From positions 244,442,645 to 244,506,644 of the forward strand of contig JAUMIR010000005.1 of NCBI GenBank assembly GCA_030847615.1: a stretch of DNA of 64,000 nt. Direction: 5' to 3'. This document shows, piece after piece, positions 58,877-64,000 of this stretch. Every line of letters starts with the position of its first letter. The first letter of the stretch is position 1. This DNA comes from Gambelia wislizenii (lineage: Eukaryota; Chordata; Lepidosauria; Squamata; Crotaphytidae). The translations under genes and the position numbers were made by a program. The notes under the pieces were generated by a model, which saw only the letters and a list, made by a program, of their open reading frames with translations, was not told where the DNA came from and searched no databases.

Positions 58877-60302
58877 GAAACCATGTCTGTCTTCTCTAGC
58901 TCCTCCTTGCCACCTGATCTCCTGCCCTCAGTTGTCTACAGCCATCTTGCTTGTCTCCTCAGAGAAGGTAGAGAGAAGGAGGAAGAAAAAACAAGCAGGC
59001 CAGCTGAGGACAATTGAGGGCAGGAGATTGGGAAGCGAAGAATCAATCTGGGGAGAGCCTACTTTAAAAGAGGCACTGATTCCCCCCCTCCCCACTGCGG
59101 TAGCGGCTCTTTGGTATTTCCCTGCTGTAGCAGGGAAAAGGGGGGGGCTGGCGCTCCTTTTAGTTCTCCCCAGATGGACTACAGCAGGAGCTTAGTCTGT
59201 TTAGGGAGGACCTACTGTAAATGAAGCAGAAATCGAAAGAACCAATGCTGCCATTTTTTCCTAGCAGCATTACTATATTGACCTGTGTATAAGTCAACCC
59301 AGGGTGGCGTTTTTTGGTCAATTCTTTGGCATAAATTTTCAACTTGTATACTGAGTATATACCGTAACTGCCATAGCATTCTGTAAGAGGACTTTTATGG
59401 GACAAGAATAGCAATGAGGAATGCATCTTTAAAAAGAGGCTGTTTGCTGAAGGCTAAGCCAGATGAAGGCTTAGAGTGCTGAATAAAGTTTTGTAGGAGG
59501 GAATACTTCTTATCAGTGTAGTGCATCATCGTAGTTTAACTAATATTCCCATTTCAACTGCAAACTGAATGAGTGGATTAAAGCACTAGTGATTGTTCAT
59601 CATTATGTTTGTGTTTAATTTTTGTGAAGCAACACAAAATTTAACAAGTGTAATAGATTACAAGAATAATTAAAATCATTTACTCTGTATCTGATGGATG
59701 ATGGTTTTGAGATCTAGTTCTGTTTCCAACACTGGAGTGCATATCTGAATGGAACAATAACTGATAACTTGCTGATCAAGGATTTTGTATATCGACAGTA
59801 TATGTGACACTTTACATTTGTTTTGAGTAGTTTGTCTTACAGCTTTCTAGATTAGCTTTATTTTCAGTTCTAACACTAAAGCAACATAACCATTTTTGTG
59901 CACATAGAGGCATTAGTTGTAACAACATGGAACTGTAGTCTTAAACAGGAAAAACTGTGGCCAAGATTTTAGGTACACTCATATCGCTCAGTTACCTTTT
60001 TCAAAGCCCAAGGAAGACAAGGCCCATTTGATCAGTTTCTGGAAAGGAAATTCTTGCAAGGTTCATTCTAGTTAGTTAGTTATAGCTTATTTGATTAGTC
60101 AGTTGACCATATCAAAACAGTTAACATCCGACATTGTAAAGGTAAAATAATATAGATAAAATACAATATAATGAACTAATTTAAACCAAACTAGAATAAG
60201 GTATAACAAAAATCAATAAGATAAGGTATGATAAAATTAAGTCAAAAATTAATAATAGACTAATTTTTCAAATAAGATAATACCAAAAACATACGTTAAC
60301 AA

Positions 60303-60772
60303 TTTCCCAGTGGGGAGGGCTCCAGAGCATCCGTCAGCCTATTGTTGCTCCCGGTAGGCAGGAAACAAAAGCTTTTGGGACTGCCCCCGGTGAGGTCATC
60401 TACCAGGGATGACCCCCGGCTGGCCAGTCTGTTTCCTGCCTATGCTCCTGGTAGGACATGGTTTATTTTTCTCTGTTTACCCTCCCTCCACGTGGCCGGC
60501 GCCATCATTGATTCCCCCCTCTAAAAAAACAACAAAAAACTACCTTTTAAAATTCGGTCCTGGGGGAACCATGTTGCTTGCCCTGTGGAGAAAGGGAGAA
60601 AGGGGAGAAATGAATTCCACTGATATGGACGCCATCATCGCGGCAGTGATAGCCAGTGAGAGATCTACCCGGCAGGGCAGTGCCAGCAGGATCGCCCTAG
60701 AGGAGCCGGGCACGAGTGGCAGCACTGGCAAGATCGCTGGCTCCAACAGCGGTGGTGCAGCTGCAGGGAAAG
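60303..60772 (+). mobile_element. DIRS copy D, 5' fragment
   Basis: It starts with tttcccagtggggagggctc like copies B and C, has the left terminal repeat (to ggctggccagtctgtttcct) and leader, and then ATG 60610 opens gag: MNSTDMDAIIAAVIASERST, nearly the same as copy C. It breaks off within the Ala/Gly-rich stretch at about 60772. Nothing downstream of gag survives. It belongs to the copy C subfamily. Confidence 0.88.
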
Positions 60773-60840
60773 GCTGCACATTAATAAATTATCATCTTAT
60801 AGTTGGATAAAAATAATAAAATATAAAGGCATTAAGAGTT

Positions 60841-62690
60841 TTAAATAAGTTCATCTCCTTTGCATGCAACCCCGATGTGTTCAATAAAACGAGCTCTCAG
60901 TTGTATAGCTTTGGTTATAAACTTAGCCAATCTAATGACTACATAAGTATTTGTATTCTGGAGGAAGTAGGTTAACCGTTTGTTGCAGTCCCAGTGTATA
61001 GTTCTGTCCAGTAATGTCTGCAAGTGCTGGACCCTTACTGGAATATATAATTGGCAATTGAATAGAACGTGTGCTATATCCTCTATTTTGAATGCTCCAC
61101 AAACACATATTCTTTCGGTATATGGCACTTGGTGAAAGCGGCCATATTTGACCATAGATTCCATCTGCTCAAATCTTGCTCTAGTTACAGCTATCTTGTG
61201 GTGTCGAGTCAGGGCCATTTCTAAATATTTTTCTGCTTGGAAGGACAGTTAGTTTTGGGCCAACCATTTCAATGACCTGATGTTTGCAAATGTCTCAATT
61301 TAGGCATTCACATCCAAAACTCTTTGTTTAAATATTGCTGTGGCTGAGTTGCCGGTTGATAATATATATTGCATTGAAAAACCAAATTGTGGAATGATTT
61401 GAAGAAGCTGCTTAATCCATGATATGTGTTGAAATTGAGGGGTACCTAATTGTTCTTCCAGACACATTTTTGGCAGTCTATTAGCTTCCATTTGAAGGAT
61501 CTTCCACCAATAATTAAAAACTTTGATTACTGCTAAACTGTGAATGGAGTGTTCCTGTTTCAGCTCTTACTGCTGCTGCAGGAGTATTCCTGCCTGTCCC
61601 CAGTATAGTCCTTAAGAAGTGTGCTTGATTTTGTTCAAGCAGTGGAGCCTTAGATAGGTTCCATAGCTCAGCACCATATGTTAGGACTGGTACTATTTTT
61701 GCCTTATGGGCCTTTAAAATACGGAGCAGAGAAGTTGGATGGTTGTAACTGAGTAATTTATTTAGAATTTTAGAATGTGCTATGGCCTTTGTGGTACATT
61801 GTTTGAAGTGATTGGTCCAAGTTCCTGTATCTGAGAAAACAACTCCTAAATATGAGAAGAAGTCTATTTGTTTTATAGGTTCCCCATCCAAGTACCAGTT
61901 GTGTTTGGTCCGTCTTTTCCCAAAGACCACCACTTTGGATTTGGACTTATTGATATTCAAAGAGTTTTGTGGACAATATGTACCAGATTTCCTTAATAAT
62001 CTTCTCCGGCCTACTTGAGAGTATGCCATTAGAACCACGTCATCTGCATACAGGAGGATATTAACATATCTATTAAGAATCCTTGGCATGTGAACATTGG
62101 TAGAATGAAGAAATCCTGGAATGTCATTAACATAAAGATTAAATAGCATTGGGACCAGAATACATCCTTGTCTAACACCTCTATGTGTGAGTATATTCTG
62201 TGTAAGGGCACCATCAACTCAAGTATGGACTTTCAAACATGTATTTGTATATAGGGCCTTTACCAGGTGTAAAAGTCTAGGCTCCATATTTAACATAGCC
62301 AGCTTCCTCCATAAGATGTCTCTATTTATGGAGTCAAAGGCTGCACTGAGATCTATAAAGGATGAGAACAAATACTTGCCATGTGTTGTGTATTTAGTAA
62401 TAAGATGATGTAAAATGAAACAGTTGTCAATTGTGGAGTGCCCAGGCCTAAATCCTGCCTGTTCTTACTAGTATATTCTTCTCGATTGCCCAATCTTTTA
62501 TTTTACTCAGGAGGTGTTTTGCATACATCTTAGCTGTTATATCAATGAGACTTATGCGTCTGTAATTTCTGAGATCTCCTTGTCTCCTTTTTTATATATG
62601 GGAACTATGATGGAAAGTTCCCATCCTGCTGGAATATGACCGGTACTATCTATGTATGTGAATAGTCTTGCTAACTTTGTTTGCCTGTGC
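60841..62690 (-). pseudogene. RT and C-terminal region of the antisense LINE
   Basis: Minus-strand motifs are GWELSIIVPIYKKGD near 62620, SLIDITAKMYAKHLLSKIKD, SFIDLSAAFDSINRDI (in a second frame), and then the open frame 62149-61514. That frame has MLFNLYVNDIPGFL, the catalytic ILLYADDVVLMAY, KIVPVLTYGAELWNLSKAPL and FLRTILGTGRNTP. A second open frame, 61218-60841, has VKYGRFHQVPYTERICVCGA and a CxC...HxxxxC arrangement (IEDIAHVLFNC). Several stops lie between the blocks. Confidence 0.75.
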
Positions 62691-63807
62691 CAGCATCACT
62701 AAGAGGCAAAGCTGATGAAATATCCTTGAGGTTATCTGAAGCCAAATTGTCACGTTTGTTCTTTGGGATGGCAATATTCTGTGTTCCAGCATTGTTTAAA
62801 AGTGAGCCAAGCTCCTCTGAGCAAAACACCCGAGTTGGAAAGATTGAAAAGAAATGCAGAAATGGCCTCGTCTTAAACAGCATGCTAGAAATTATGGGTC
62901 GCCTAAAGATCAGTAGAATCCGCTCATAACCTCTGCTAGGTAGAAGCCATTCAGCCTTCTGCAAATCAGTCAGCTGCCTTTCACAGCGTAGTAGCTGACT
63001 TAAAGACAGAATAATTGCTCTTTTTGATCCCCATAGTCCTCTATTAACTCTGTTGTTTAATATTTGTAGGATGATTTGATTAAACTGTAAGTAGTAGTTT
63101 TGATTCACATGCCTTAGTCCCTTGGGTATGTGTTCACAAAGTGTTTGTTTCTTGCTTCTCTCCATGTGAGTGACCAGCTGTCTCTCATCACTACGGTCCT
63201 TTCTTTCTTCTCTGTAGCCCAAGTAGAAATAGGGTTACCCATGACTTCCTTGTTAGCTGCTTTTGTAGTGCTCTTTAAACATTTTGTGCAAAAATTCTGT
63301 ACTTTAGCAACAGTGTCTTTTAACTGGTTTTCAATAAGCTTTATGAAATCCTCCTTCTTTATGAAATCCTCCTTTAAAGAATCTACTTTGCATTTAATTG
63401 TGGACAGCTGCTCAAAAATTGAGATAACCTTTTGTGCTGTCAGCAAGCATTGTCTTGTTAGGAGGTCAGATGTGTTATTGTTATCTAAGTTTGCTAGGTT
63501 TGTATCTACACTCCCACCTTGTAAGAGCTGTGCTGCTGCTGAACAAATTGCAGCCGTCTGAGTCTGGTCCTGTGGGTGGGCTATCTCTTCTAGAGAAGAG
63601 GAATTATTTATAAATTGCTGACATTCTGCCTCTGCTTGTAAATCCCACTCTAAGGATTCACATCCACCAGAAAGTTTAGGAGGGTTTAAATTACTTACAG
63701 GGATGGTTGTCTAGTTGTTAAAAAGCAGTCAACTTTCATCTGTTTCTTTGGCTTAGATATAACTTGCGATGCAGAGGGGGTACATTGTCTCTTCTTTTTT
63801 TCCCATG
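62690..63807 (-). pseudogene. ORF1-like region of the antisense LINE
   Basis: A frame from about 63700 reads CLLTAQKVISIFEQLSTIKC and KVDSLKEDFIKKEDFIKLIE, a predicted coiled coil with an imperfect KEDFIK duplication. It then reads NFCTKCLKSTTKAANKEVMG. A second frame, 63222-62671, has QNYYLQFNQIILQILNNRVN and ILSLSQLLRCERQLTDLQKA and runs into the RT region. No zinc knuckle or RRM is recognised. Function is inferred from position only. Confidence 0.5.
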
Positions 63808-64000
63808 ATAGTTGATAGAGTGAGCCACTTTTCATTGATGAATTATCTGTTTTTTTTTTACTTTTTACATCTAAAAGTTAAGTTTAATAGGGAAGCTGTA
63901 GACCAGGAAGGAGGGTGTCAAGCATGCAACCCTCTTGGATTGGTAGCTAATAACAAGGATTTGCATTTTGCAAGATGCATGGAGTAAATTACCTTGCATA

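Larger units (their letters stand above)
55071..59365. mobile_element. Composite repeat of the ATAAGTCGA type with nested insertions
   Basis: The outer ends resemble those of the 52138 repeat: accgtatattcttgtggata and agtcaaaccc on the left, gacctgtgtataagtcaacc and ctgagtatataccgt on the right. Between them sit the satellite-bearing MITE (55760-56922) and the L2 (57272-58876). The rest is CT/GA-rich sequence with mutually similar blocks (ctgccttctctggttcctct near 57129, aggaaacaagcaggctggct near 57000 and related text near 58880-59010). I infer a single older element opened twice. Confidence 0.5.
60075..63820 (-). mobile_element. Antisense non-LTR retrotransposon, internally deleted, with nested DIRS fragment
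   Basis: On the minus strand an ORF1-like region (about 63800-62700) is joined to an RT (about 62690-61510), a C-terminal region (about 61500-60840) and an AT-rich 3' UTR (60840-60775). That UTR seems to continue at 60302-60075 beyond the DIRS copy D fragment. No endonuclease is visible. Clade unresolved, with ingi/Vingi-like and R4-like families as candidates. The left boundary and the link across the DIRS fragment are inferred. Confidence 0.65.

Overview
This is intronic vertebrate DNA. Three short exons on the + strand (41584-41756, 47318-47538, 49396-49553) encode a contiguous stretch of the kinase domain of WNK1 (with-no-lysine kinase 1), and they splice together in perfect phase. They correspond to exons 2, 3 and 4, so the window holds the 3' part of a very long intron 1 (at least 41.6 kb), complete introns 2 and 3, and the 5' part of intron 4. 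The mix of repeats (CR1 and L2 LINEs, Penelope-like ends, DIRS elements, a tRNA-derived SINE, a 5S rRNA-derived SINE, hAT and pogo/Tigger-like MITEs) points to a squamate reptile, probably an iguanian-type lizard. That assignment is an inference from repeat content and not a species call.

Intron 1 (1-41583) is dominated by transposable elements. A degenerate DIRS element is cut by the window start (1-about 3145). A DIRS-like gag fragment is fused to an antisense CR1 (4224-6290). A hAT insertion with a perfect 8-bp target duplication lies at 9313-9938. A second DIRS copy (11028-16373) sits inside an older CR1. A third, nearly complete DIRS copy (24097-29888) keeps long RT/RNase H and tyrosine-recombinase frames and the full inverted-repeat plus internal-complementary-region architecture. 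Further along are SINEs, L2 and other LINE 3' ends, and two small inverted-repeat Penelope-like insertions (38009-38336, 39427-39523).

Introns 2 and 3 are comparatively clean. Intron 2 carries a pogo-like MITE, a 5S-derived SINE, an L2 end and an exact 43-bp tandem duplication. Intron 4 contains a large nested structure (55071-59365): a pogo-like MITE filled with a GC-rich 64-bp satellite, and a full RT-bearing but degenerate L2. At the right end an antisense non-LTR element (about 60075-63820) is interrupted by a fourth DIRS 5' fragment.

The most interesting pattern is that every DIRS segment lies in the same orientation as WNK1, and the three 3' ends present each carry a consensus 5' splice donor just inside the terminus. 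Read-out transcription from a DIRS could therefore in principle splice into WNK1 exon 2. Other points of interest are a DIRS insertion whose empty target in CR1 can be read directly (no target duplication, T-run crossover), a LINE 3' hairpin kept by wobble pairs in three copies, and a MITE family that repeatedly carries GC-rich tandem modules of about 60 bp.
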